Source: Heterocephalus glaber (lineage: Eukaryota > Chordata > Mammalia > Rodentia > Bathyergidae). From it: a stretch of 64,000 nucleotides of DNA. The stretch lies in NCBI RefSeq assembly GCF_000247695.1, contig NW_004624777.1, forward strand, positions 991,691-1,055,690, written 5' to 3'. The stretch's first letter is position 1. Each line of letters starts with the position of its first letter. Below the pieces are notes generated by a model. It saw only the letters and a program-made list of their open reading frames with translations. It searched no databases and was not told the origin of the DNA. Made by a program: the position numbers and the translations under genes. Positions 1 to 9,929 of this stretch are shown piece by piece.

Positions 1-149
1 GTGTTCCATCTCATTTCCCTTTGGGGTTGCTGTAGGTGATCTGGAAGTCTGGTTTTGAGACTTATTCATGTGTTTTCTCATTTTGACTGGGGCGGGTGGC
101 TGTTAGTACCTGCACAGATTACCTCCTCTGAGCTGGGTGAGGTGGGACA

Positions 150-500
150 GGGGCCGGGAGCAGCGGTAAGGATGGTTACCCAAAAGCCCTTTCCTGTGGG
201 CTGGGAGTAGCCGGAGGGATGGTGGCCTGGAAACCCCTTCCTCTGGACCAGGAGCAGTGGGATGGTGGCTCAGAAGCCCCTCCCTCTGGGTGGGGAGCAG
301 TGGGAGGCATGGTGGCCCAGAAGCCCCTTCCTCTGGGTCAGGAGCAGAGGGACAGAAGGTGGCCCAAAAACCCTTTCCTCTGGGCTGGGAGCAGCAGGAG
401 GGATGGTGACGGGGAAGCCCCTTCCTCTAGACCAGGAGCAGTGGGACGATGGCTCAGAAACCCCTACCTCTGGGCCGGGAACAGTGGGACTCAGTACCTT
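150..500 (-). repeat. Tandem array of about 7 monomers, 43-47 bp each, in the L1 5' UTR
   Basis: A unit built around CCCCTTCCTCTGGG followed by CAGGAGCAGTGGGA and ATGGTGGC recurs with starts near 183, 232, 275, 322, 369, 416 and 459, with a partial unit near 150. Units differ by several substitutions and small indels. This is the inner (ORF1-proximal) of two monomer types. By analogy with other L1s such monomers can act as promoter units; that role is inference. Confidence 0.8.
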
Positions 501-544
501 GGTCTGGTGGTCTGGTGTCCTCTGGGTCTTTGTAGTGTGGAATC

Positions 545-716
545 AGGTTGCTGCCTGTCTTCAGCGGGCTGAATCGGTGTGTGTTCCACGCTACTGGGGA
601 CCTCCGTATGGTGTGGGCAGACCTGCCTGTCTCCAGCGGGGTGATGCAGCATCTTCCGCGCGACTCAGGACCTTGGTAGGGCGTGCACAGACCTGCCTGT
701 CTGCAGCGGGCTCCCA
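545..716 (-). repeat. Tandem array of about 2.4 monomers, 70-72 bp each, at the extreme 5' end of L1 copy 1
   Basis: CTGCCTGTCT followed by CAGCGGG recurs at 551, 623 and 693, giving periods of 72 and 70 bp. Each unit also carries a GGACCT-type and a GTG..GGGCAG-type block. The third unit is cut at about 716, where L1 copy 2 sequence begins. It is CpG-containing and much richer in G+C than the surrounding DNA. Confidence 0.75.
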
Positions 717-734
717 TTTAGCTATTAATGTCAC

Positions 735-3700
735 TAATTTCTCATTTTTTATGGCTGAGTAGATTTCTTGATAATAGCCATTCTCTCTGAATGTAGAATC
801 TCAGCATTACTTTAATTAGCATCTCTTGATAGACCAGTTATGTTGAACATTTTTTCACCTATTTATCAGCCAATTGTACTTCTTCAGCTGAGAAGTGTCT
901 ATCTATTTCACATGCTCATTTTCAGATTGAATCTTTACATTTGCAGGTCTGATTTTTTTTTTTTTAGTTATTTGTATATTGTAGATATTAGTCCTTTGTC
1001 TGAGGAACAGCTGGCAAATTTTTTTCCCCATACTGTGGATTGTCGCTTCACTCTGTTGGTGGTTTTCTTTCCTGTCCAAAAGCTTTTTAATAAGTTCAGA
1101 TCCCAGTAGTTGATTTCTTGTGATATTTCCCGTGTGATCAGGGTTTTGCTCTTAAAATCTTTATCTACACCAATGTCTTCAAGAGTACTATCTATTATAT
1201 CTTCAAGCAGATTTAGTGTTTCTCTCTTAATATTTAGATCTTTGATCTATTTTGATTTTAATTTAGTGCATAGTGAGAGATACGGGTCTAGGTTTAATCT
1301 TCAGCATGTGGAAAGGCAGTTTTCCCAGCACAATTTATTAAAGACGCTGTCTTCCAGTAAAGATTTTTGGTCCCTTTGTCAAAGATGAGGTGGCTGAGTG
1401 TGTCTGGAGTTGTTTGTGCATCTTCTAATCTGTTCCACTGATCCTCAGCGTTTTTGTTTTTTTTTTTGTCAGTATCATGTTGTTTTCATCAAGTAGCTTT
1501 GAAGTATAATTTCAAAGGAGGTATTGTGATGTCTCCAGCCTTGCCTTTGTTGCACAGAATTTGTTTTGAGATTCTAGGTCTCACTTGGTTCCAAATGAAT
1601 TCTAGGATTGTTTTCTCTAATTCTGAGAGATGTGCTATTGGACTTCTCATCCATCAGGATGGCATTAAATCTGTATAACAATTTTGGAAGTATGGCCATT
1701 TTCACTATATTGGTTCTTCCTACTCAAGAGCAAGGGATATCTTTCCATTTTCTGATAACATCTTTGATCTCCTTTTAGTTTTCAATGTAGAGGTCTTTTA
1801 CTTCTTTTGTTAAATTGATTCCTAGGTATTTTATTTTTTTCACCTATTATGAAAGATGCTTTTTCCCTAGTTTCTCTCTCAATGATTTTGTTATTGTGTA
1901 TAGGAATGCTATTGAGTTTTGAGTGATTTGTATCCAGCTACATGACTTACTTTGGTTATTAAATCTTGAAGTATTTTGGTGAAGTTTTGGGGATCTTCTA
2001 TGTAGAGTAACAGGTTATCCACAAATAATGATAGTTTAACTTCTCCATTTCCCACCTTTCTTTTATTTCTTTCTCTTGTCTAATTGTTCTGGCTAATGTT
2101 TTCAGAATTATTTTGAATAAGATTTGTGATGGTGGAGATCCTTGTCTTGCTCCTGATTTTAGAGTGAAACTTTCAATTTTTTTCCATTTAGTATGATGTT
2201 GGCTTTGGTTTGTCATAGATGGGTTTTATCAGATTGACCTAAAGACCATCTATTCCAATTTTCTGCAAGATTTTTTTTTTATCAGGAATGGGTATTGGAC
2301 TTTGTCAAATGCTTTTTCTGCTATTGAGATGATCATCTGCTTTTTGTCCTTGGCTCTGTTAATATGGTGTATTACATTTATTGATTTGCATATGTTGACC
2401 CATCCCTTCATCCCTGGGATGAATCCTACTTGGTAATGGTGTATAATCTTCTTGATGATTTGGTGCACTCTATCTTCCAGTATCTTCTTGAAGATTATTA
2501 CATCTATGTTCATTGCAAAGATTGGCCTGTAGTTCTCTTTTTTTGTTGGATTCTTCTCTGGTTTGGGTATTAAGGTAATGCTTGCCTCCAGGAATGTATT
2601 TGGGAGTATTGCTTTCCTTTCAATTTCATTAAAGAGTTTGGGAGGTAGTGCCATTAGATCTTCTCTAAATTTCTGGGAGAATTCTGCAGTGAATCCATCA
2701 GGGCCTAGGATTTTCTTGGTTGGTAGATTTTTATTTACATTGTCAATTTCATTGAGATTGGCTTATTTAGAGTTTTTGTATCATCTTGATTCAGCTTTGG
2801 TAATTCATATACATATCTAGGAATCTGCCCATTTCTTCTGTTTTTCATCTTATTACACTACAGATTCTCAAAGTAGGTATTGATGATCTTTTGTATTTCT
2901 GCAGTGTCTGTTGTGATTTCACCCTTTTCATTCCTAACTTCATAGATTTGAATCTTTTTTTATATAATGTTGGCTAAGGGTTTGTCAATTTTATTCCATC
3001 TTACAAAGAATCAACTTTTCTATTGATTGATTCTTGTATTATTTTCTTAGACTCTGTTGCATGAATTTTTGCTCTGATTTTTATAATTTCCTCCTTTGTA
3101 GATTCTTTCCATTTAACTTGCTTTTCTCTTTCTATTAGCTTGAGGTTGTATATTAGATTGTTTATTTGAGCTCCATGTTTTTCTGATGTGGGAATGCATT
3201 GTTATGAATTTCTTTTGTAGGACTAATTTCATTTTGTCCCACAAGTTCTGGTGTGTTATAGTGGCATTATCATTTGTACAAAGTGTGTAATTTCATCTGT
3301 GACTCATTGGTTATTCAGGAAGTGTTATTTAATTTCCATATGTTTATGATTTTGGGGGGTTTCTTTTGCCATTAATTTCCAATTTCATTGCACTATGGCC
3401 TGATAATATGTATGGAATAAGTTCAATTTCTTTGAATTTACTTACTCATATTCTATGACTTAGTATGTGGTCTGTTTTGGAGAATGTCCTGTGTGCAGCT
3501 AAGAACCATGTGTATTCTGATGTTGTAGTGTGGAACACTCAGTAGACATCTACTAAGTCCATTTGTTTAAAAGTTTGGTTCATTTCTGATATTTCTCAGT
3601 TGATTTTTTTTTGTCTAGTTGATCTGACTATTTGTGACAGTGGGATATTGAGGTCCTGCATCCCAATTGTATTAGTGTTTATTTGATTTTTTATGTCAGA

Positions 3701-4090
3701 TAATATTTGTTTTAAATACTTGAGTGAGCTAGTATTTGGTGCATATATATTTATGATTGTTTTCTCTTCCTCTTGGATTTTTCCCTTTATGAGGATGTAA
3801 TGACCTTAGTCCCTCTTGATCAGTATTGGTTTGAAATCAACTTTGTCTTCAAAGAGAATAGGTACCTCTGTTTTTTTTCTGGGTTCCTGTTTCATGGAGT
3901 ACTGTTTTCCATCCTTTGACTTTCAGTTCATGAATTTCTTTTTGAGTTAAATGTGCTTGTTGTATGCAGCATATTGTTGAATTTTATTTTTTGACCCATT
4001 CAGCTAATCTGTTTCTTTATAATTGGTGAATTGAGAGCAGTTACATTGTTGGTTATATCTGATATATATTGATTTATCCTTGCCATATTA
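735..4090 (-). pseudogene. L1 copy 2 ORF2 (endonuclease-reverse transcriptase) pseudogene
   Basis: The normal product nicks target DNA and reverse-transcribes L1 RNA. Fragments recognisable here are the endonuclease zone (about 3300-4060), the RT fingers and palm (about 1980-2700) and the C-terminal region (about 740-1750). The palm motif that should read F-x-D-D reads FVDN at 2025-2014, so the second catalytic Asp is lost. Motif A reads ISIAEKAFD around 2330-2304 and lacks the Asp codon expected before AEK. The frame is broken many times; the longest open piece is 134 codons (2654-2250). Confidence 0.8.
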
Positions 4091-4119
4091 TTTCCTATTG
4101 TTGGTTCCATTCCCCACCT

Positions 4120-5200
4120 CCTATTTAATTTTTTGCCTTGCCTGGTGAATTCATTCTGTTGTAGTTCTTATTATCTCTTTCCAGTATGTCCTTCAGATCA
4201 TTTTGGAGTTCTTGTTTGGTGGCCATCTGATATTCTTTGTCATGTAAATATTTTATTTCTCCATCAATTTTGAAAGATTGTTTCACAGGTCACATCAATC
4301 TGAGTTGAAGGTTCTTTTCTTTCTTTCTTTTTTTTTTGGTACCGGAGATTGAACTCGGGACCTTGTGCTTGCAAAGTGGGCAGTGGAACCACTGAGCTAA
4401 ATCCCTGGCCTAGAGGTTCTTTTCTTTTAAGGCTTGAAATACCTTACTCCAACCTTTCCTTGACTTAATGATTTCTGTTGAAAAGTCTGCTGTGATTATG
4501 ATTGTCTTTCCTTTATAGGTGATTTGTTTCTTTTCTTTAATAGATTTTAATATTCTGTTTTTTGTTGAATTTCTTGGGTCTTGACTATTATATGCCTTGG
4601 TGTAGATTTTTTTTTTTAATCATGGCTAATTGGAAGTCTATATGCCTCACTTATCTGTATATCAACCTTTTTCCCATGCTTGGGAAGTTTTCTGCTACTA
4701 CTTCTGTTAACTAGTTTTTTAAGTCATTTGTGGTATCTCCTGCTTGTTCATTAACTGCAGTCCATCTTGTTATTCTTCTTTGTATAATCTAGCAGCCGTT
4801 TGATTGATTTTTCATGGTTCCTTGCTATTTTTAAAAGTTTTTCTTTCATGATCACTAACCACAATACTGTCTACTATATCTGATATTCTGTCCTCACATT
4901 GGTTCATTCTGCTGCACATACTTTCAGTGAAATTTTTAATCTTCTGTATATTTGTTTAAATCTGTTTCATGGATTCTATTTCTTTCCTATGTCAGGTGTC
5001 CATGGTTTCCATCATTTTTCTAAGCTCCTCTATTTTTTTTAACCTATATCTGCTCTAGAGTCACTAACCATGTCTTTTATTATGGTTGTCATCTCTTTAG
5101 GTATCTGAGAAATGATTTCTGATTTGATTTTTTTCTAGAGTCTCATTCATCTGCTTTGTTACTTCCACTGTTACCACTAGTTCAGGTGAGTGGCTTTCAA
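4120..5200 (-). pseudogene. L1 copy 2 ORF1 (RNA-binding chaperone) pseudogene
   Basis: This lies just upstream, in element orientation, of the ORF2 relic and corresponds to the plus-strand ORF1 relic of L1 copy 3 at about 28.3-29.4 kb. No long open frame remains. A tRNA-derived SINE is inserted at 4324-4411 in the part corresponding to the ORF1 C-terminus. Boundaries are approximate and taken from alignment by eye with copy 3. Confidence 0.6.
4324..4411 (-). mobile_element. tRNA-derived ID-like SINE inserted in L1 copy 2
   Basis: The T-run on the left (the antisense A-tail) is followed by GGTACCGGAGATTGAACTCG and ends with ACTGAGCTAAATCCCTGGCC, the antisense of an RNA polymerase III A-box/B-box SINE. 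It is flanked by a target-site duplication: AGGTTCTTTTCTTT at 4309 and again at 4414. Confidence 0.9.
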
Positions 5201-6737
5201 ATTTTTCCACCTCATTTCCCTCTGAGTTTGCCTTTGGTGAGCTGGAGGTCTGAGGTTGTAGCTTGCTTAAGTATCTTTCAATTTTCTTTTTTTTAAGTTT
5301 AATTCTTAGGTTGATGCTTGTAAGTTGCTTATGGCAGGTTGCTTTATTGCTGGTATTTAAAACCCATAGGAAATAACTAGTTATCAGAGATGTCTTTCAG
5401 GTGTAGCTGAAATTTTTTTTTTCTTTTCAGGTGTAGCTGAGTTTTGAGTCTATTGCAAGATTTTGTCTTTTCAATGTATTGGGGATAAGAAGTTGCTGCC
5501 TATTTGGCCTAGCCACTGGTTCTTTAGTACTTGCCTATAGTAATGTTTATGACCCTTATACAATCTCAGTCTTGGCATACTAAGAAGAACAACTAATTAG
5601 AACAATTATGTTGTCTTGCAGTCAGCAATAACAATAGCATTAAACACAGCAAATGACAAAATAGTGGTAACTATTAATTTGCCACTTTTAACTGTATGAT
5701 GTATATTTGTGGTTATATAACAAAGTCTAAAACAAACCAGAAAAGTGTATACAGTAAATATGCCCCCAGTATGGTGACTTTACCCTCAAGGGAGGATATT
5801 TAAAAGGGATTAGGAGGAAAAATAGAAAAATAGAAGAAGAGGAAGAGATTAGAAACAAGCCTGGAGGAGAAAGGACGATTGCATGAACTTTGGGAAACTG
5901 GTGAAAAAGACAAGAGGGAAAGAGAAAAAGAAGAAATATAAACAAGAACAGAACAACAACAAACTAGAAACAGTGTTCACACTCATATAAAAATAAGAAG
6001 AAACAAGAACAAAACAAAAGAAAAACAGAAACAAAAACAAAAAACAAGAGTAGAAAATAAAAGATTCACTTCAGGGTGTGCTTCTGCTGTTATTGGTAGA
6101 CAGAGTCAATGGATGGAGCTTAGATCTGTGTTGATTACTCCCAGAAAACCAGCCTTAGATTTACAGTGGGGTAGTGATTAATCCAAGCAGGCTTGCACCT
6201 TTAAATTCCACTGAAGTTCTGGATGGTTTCTGGCTGTGAGTCTGGAATCTGCAGCACTCTATGTGTCTCATGCCAGCTTAAACTACCTGCCAACTTGCAC
6301 TCAGCTCCTTCACCTCCTGCTGACTTGAACTTGGTTCTGCCTCACCATGACACTGGGACCTGCTGGATGGAGCTAGCCTGCACAGGCTCTGAGCTCCGAG
6401 CTCAGTTATCTCCTCTCCAAGATGTGAAGGTGACTGGCAAATCACCCTCTTCTGGGGGCAATCTGAACCCGAATAACACACCAGCCACTGCAGTCTGCTG
6501 TGATCGCTGCTCTATTCCACTAGTCCATTGCACTGTGGAGGCCACTGGGGTAGCCAGTAGTCACTGTGCATCTGCAGGTAAAAGCTGCCCCTCCCATGCA
6601 GGGAGTCAGGGCTCAGGGAGTAAGTGGCACTTGCCACCTCCTTCTGTGTTGAGGTCTCTCTCTTCACTGTCCCCATGGATTCTTGCTTCAGATCCTTGCT
6701 GGGTTCCAAGGACTTTGTCTTCTCTTCTCCATGTTGT

Positions 6738-6772
6738 TACATTTGATCTTAGCCAAAAGGCAGAGAAGCGAT
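6738..6772 (-). pseudogene. U2 snRNA 5'-end fragment (about 35 nt) fused to the 5' end of L1 copy 2
   Basis: Reading the minus strand from 6772, the sequence begins ATCGCTTCTC, then after one mismatch continues GCCTTTTGGCTAAGATCAA. This matches the highly conserved first 30 nt of spliceosomal U2 snRNA, with the match weakly extending to about nt 35 (two mismatches in total). It starts exactly at U2 nucleotide 1. It sits on the same strand as the L1 and at its 5' end, the arrangement produced when L1 reverse transcriptase jumps to a U snRNA template. It is too short to be a functional U2 gene. Confidence 0.75.
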
Positions 6773-6778
6773 GAAACC

Positions 6779-6840
6779 TATTCCGCCGCCTGCCTTGCAA
6801 GCACAAGGTCCCAAGTTCCATCCCCGGTACAAACAAAAAT
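6779..6840 (+). mobile_element. 5'-truncated tRNA-derived ID-like SINE
   Basis: CCGCCTGCCTTGCAAGCACA leads to a B-box-like AGTTCCATCCCCGGTAC and an A-rich tail near 6828-6845. The A-box half is missing. It directly abuts the U2/L1 5' end. Confidence 0.75.
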
Positions 6841-6844
6841 AAAA

Positions 6845-8612
6845 GATCAGACAACCAAAAACCTGTTTTGAGTGGCTTTATAATATATATTATCTTTTGA
6901 AGCTTGAGAGTTGATATAGATGAGTTCAGACACAGTGTCCAACTTTACAAAGTAGGTTTAATTCTAGTCTTTCCTGATGTACTTTTGGGAAATAAAGGGA
7001 CAAAGAACTGCAATGGAAAAAGTTTTAGGGACTTAGATGAGTCTTAGTATCCTAAGCATAAGCTCCATCAAATGTTGCTTGTCAAAAAGCAGGAGGCCTA
7101 CCCTGCCATTTTTTTAGAGATGGAGGTCAAAGACATTATTACTGACATGACGCTCCTTTCAATGCAGATGATGGCATCAGAGGCAGAATGGAAACTGTCA
7201 GTCATCAGAGTGAGAGGGCAGGCATGAGTGCTGCAGTAGGCAGAAGGTCAGGAATGTAGTTGCAGTGGTTTGTTCTGCAGAGAACTTTTGCAGTGGAGAA
7301 TGGGACCTTCAAGCTGAAATACAAATACAACTGACAACAGTTTTAAAAGACTCTAGCTCTAGAAATTACAGCAGCCCCCTTGACTTATCATTGTGGAAAG
7401 TGATAGTTCTTCATTTGATATCTCACAATCCATTAATTCAAAGTGCATTTGAAGAAGAGCACTGTGACAAATATGTCTTATGGATATTTTTGCTGTATTT
7501 CATTAAAGGAACCTGTGACCATTTATTGAAGTTAATGTGTACCTAGACTTTGCAGGGATTACTGGGATCTACTTTGATGCTAAGCCTTTCTTCTTAAATA
7601 TCACTGTGTTGTAATGGTTGCAATTGTGGCTTATGGAACTCAGGTGATAAGTGGAGTTTTGGCCTGTTGCAGTCTCCTAGTGACCACACTGGGAGCACAC
7701 AAACATACCATTGCTATTTTCCCTACTTACGAATGTAGACTTTAAATAGGATAGTTGGTAGTTGGCAGAATATACATATTGACCCACTAACTTCAGGAGT
7801 AAGGTCTATGTTGATGAAAGTGCCAAGAGGAAGTGTCTGAAAGTAACCCTCCATATGCAGAGTTAACAAATGCCAATATCACTTTTCTGGAGGAATTGGG
7901 TATGTTAGTGTCATCCTCAAACACTTGAAAGAACCAAAGGTGGTATTTACTATCATATTCCCTTTTAAATTGGTTTTTCATTTTGGAGAGTAAAAAGTGA
8001 TTTTTTTCCTGAAATTAATAAGGTAGTGATTCAAATCATAATGGCTGTTCCAGATGTGTTATATTCAACACCATCCCAGAATATGGTATGCAGCTATTGA
8101 TTTGGAAAATGGTTACACTGAACCACCTGGAAAGACTTATCATGCTCAGGACCAATCAATCCTGGGAGCTTTATGACTTATCTGGTAGAAAGAAACATTA
8201 CACCCCCCCCCACACACACACCAAAAAGGTAATGTATGTTAATTTTGTAATCCAAATCTTGGGGAGAGACACAAGTTGCAACAATTTATGTATCATTTGA
8301 AAGTCATATTCTGATATATCTCAGACTCTGAAAAGTATCACTGAGTGAGAAGGACTCTGAGCTTTCTCAGTTATATCTTTCTGGCACACAATAGTTTTAC
8401 TAATTGTTTACAGTGCCCGCTACTTTCTGCTTATCACGGTTTATTGTCATGATATTAAGATAGTTGATATCCTCTGAGGTTGGTTGTTCTATTGAAACAT
8501 GGTCACAATTTTAAAGTGGAGGAACACATTTTTATCTGATTTGGTTTGTTGAATATTTCAAGTGCTTAGAATTTTTCGGATACATAATATGTACTCAGTA
8601 AGTACGTGGGAA
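6845..8612. other. Intergenic, no gene or repeat family recognised
   Basis: AT-rich single-copy-looking sequence. ORFs here (up to 93 codons) have no recognisable domain or codon pattern. The only simple repeat is a C-run followed by (CA)n near 8200-8221. Confidence 0.5.
8200..8221 (+). repeat. C-run plus (CA)n microsatellite
   Basis: A run of C residues passes directly into alternating CA. Confidence 0.8.
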
Positions 8613-8630
8613 AAGAAGAATGTTATGGTT

Positions 8631-8723
8631 CCTTCTTTTTTGCGGGGAGGTACCAGGGATCAAACTCGGGTCCTTGGGGTTGTTCAGCAGGTGGCAAAAC
8701 CACTAAGCTAAATCTCGGCCCCA
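8631..8723 (-). mobile_element. ID-like SINE, first of three in a stack
   Basis: Antisense SINE: TTTTTTG, then GGTACCAGGGATCAAACTCG, and ending ACTAAGCTAAATCTCGGCCC. It lies within the interval bounded by the duplication AAGAAGA(A/G)TGTTATGGTT at 8613 and 8937. Confidence 0.85.
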
Positions 8724-8738
8724 AGATACAATGTACGC

Positions 8739-8822
8739 ATTCTTTTTTGGTACCGGGATCGAACTCCGGACTTTGGGCTTGCTAGGCAGGCGGCGGAACC
8801 ACTGAACTAAATCCCTGGCCCA
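8739..8822 (-). mobile_element. ID-like SINE, second of three in a stack
   Basis: TTTTTTGGTACCGGGATCGA through ACTGAACTAAATCCCTGGCC on the plus strand, the antisense of the same SINE family. About 15 nt separate it from the first copy. Confidence 0.88.
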
Positions 8823-8825
8823 AAT

Positions 8826-8935
8826 CTTGTTTTGTTTTTTCGGGTTTTTTTTGTTTTTTGGGGTACCAGGGATCGAACTAGGGTCCTTGCGCTTGCACAG
8901 CAGGCGGCAAAACCATCGAGCTAAATCCACAGCCC
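8826..8935 (-). mobile_element. ID-like SINE, third of three in a stack
   Basis: A long T-rich tail (8826-8860) is followed by GGTACCAGGGATCGAACTAG and ends with GAGCTAAATCCACAGCCC. Its 5' end abuts the right copy of the target-site duplication at 8937, so it is the best candidate for the oldest of the three. Confidence 0.88.
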
Positions 8936-9534
8936 TAAGAAGAGTGTTATGGTTTAGACTTATAATCTAAAAGTTTTATGTTCAGAGGTGAGGCCGAGTG
9001 TGAAGAGGCAGGTCACTGGGGACATGACCTGGAAGGATATATTCTTGTTCCTGACTCCTCCCTCTCTCTCTACTTCCTGGCTGCCATTCAGTGAACAGCT
9101 TTCCTCCATCATGTCATTCCACCATGCTGTTTCCGCCTTGGAGCCAGCTGTCCATAAACTGAATCCACTGAAACTATGAGTAAAAATAAACCTCTTCTCC
9201 TTTAAATTGCAAGTGTTTGGTATTTTGTCCCAGGTATGGGAAAGGTAACTAATGGTGGGTAGGTGGGGGGGGGGTGAAACAGCCAATATCTCTTTAGAGC
9301 ATATTATCACAAATATCCAGAGTAGACTTAATCCTAAAATAGGTAATGTAAGGGAAACTATTGCTTCTTTGAGGAACGCAAAGTTCTTGTGTTTTCTACT
9401 TCTATGAACAGAGAAAAAAATATTTTCCATATCAATACCCAGAAGTGGAGTGCAGTAGCATCACTTTCTAGTAAAGGTTGGTTTGAGAAGGGATGGTGTG
9501 GGAAGAAGCCTAAATTTTGATGAAGAGATGAATA

Positions 9535-9925
9535 CACATGTGGCAGTTTATACCATGAATTACTACTCAGCAATAAAAAATGGAAAACCATACTGATATA
9601 TACAATAACATGAATGAATTTCAAAACCATAATTCTGAACTAAAGCCTGATACAAAAAAGTATACATTATGTGACTTCATTTATATGACACAATAAAAAT
9701 GAAAAATCTAATCTATAATGAATGAAAGCAACCAGTTACTACCTAGAGCTGAGGGAAAGGAAAAAAGGAACTGTCTAGGGTGAAAGAAATGTTTTATATG
9801 CTGATTGTAGTGGAGGTCACATGGGTATAATTTTGTCAAAACTCAGAGTTGAATGCTTTAAGTAGATGAATTTAGTTGTATGCTAATTATTCCTTTATAA
9901 TGCTAATCCAAACAAAAACAAAAAA
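9535..9925 (+). mobile_element. Old L1 (L1M-type) 3' end
   Basis: TACTACTCAGCAATAAAAAA near 9560 is followed by a run resembling the end of ORF2 (ATGAATGAATTTCAAAA) and a diverged 3' UTR with an A-rich end near 9912-9925. It is diverged and 5'-truncated, as expected for an ancient mammalian L1. Confidence 0.7.
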
Positions 9926-9929
9926 GGCA

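Larger units (their letters stand above)
1..716 (-). mobile_element. L1 retrotransposon copy 1, 5' UTR and start of ORF1 region (rest lies left of the window)
   Basis: Bases 1-90 are similar to 5205-5290, the antisense of the ORF1-start/5' UTR zone of L1 copy 2, so this is a second minus-strand L1 entering from the left edge. Going to higher coordinates (5'-ward for the element) it changes into GC-rich tandem monomers up to about 716, where it abuts the truncated 3' end of L1 copy 2. The layout, monomers upstream of ORF1, is that of an L1 with a monomeric 5' UTR promoter, as known in mouse L1s. The simplest reading is that this L1 inserted into the 3' end of copy 2. ORFs of 87-166 codons here are by-products of the GC-rich repeats. 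Confidence 0.7.
717..6772 (-). mobile_element. L1 retrotransposon copy 2, near full length, inactive
   Basis: The plus strand reads as the antisense of a LINE-1. From left to right it shows the ORF2 C-terminal region, reverse transcriptase, endonuclease, ORF1, and a 5' UTR reaching 6772. ORF2 contains reverse-transcriptase blocks (for example an [15 protein letters not shown] run and an RPI..MNID block in the minus ORF 2250-2654). Counterparts of most blocks recur in plus orientation in L1 copy 3 (26.7-34.4 kb), which confirms the order. The element lacks its true 3' end: it has an internal deletion near 755-760 and then stops at about 717 against copy 1. Frameshifts, stops and lost catalytic residues show it is dead. 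Confidence 0.85.
8620..9254 (+). mobile_element. MaLR-type solo LTR, interrupted by three SINEs
   Basis: The LTR starts TGTTATGGTTTAGA (8945; the first bases also occur at 8620 because of the target-site duplication). It contains a central CT-rich GCTGCCATTCAG block and ends with an AATAAACCTCTTCTCC poly(A)-type block, then about 45 nt to GGTAACTAATGG. This start, poly(A) block and end are typical of mammalian MaLR (ERVL-related) LTRs seen in rodents. The LTRs at 21262 and 26257 appear to be the same group in minus orientation. No internal retroviral genes are attached. Confidence 0.6.

Noticed and set aside
545..716. CRISPR-like or satellite array
   Set aside because: Repeats are contiguous without spacers, diverged, and sit at the 5' end of an L1 in a mammalian genome.
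6223..6774. 183-codon ORF on the plus strand
   Set aside because: It is antisense to the GC-richer 5' UTR of L1 copy 2 and has no recognisable domain.
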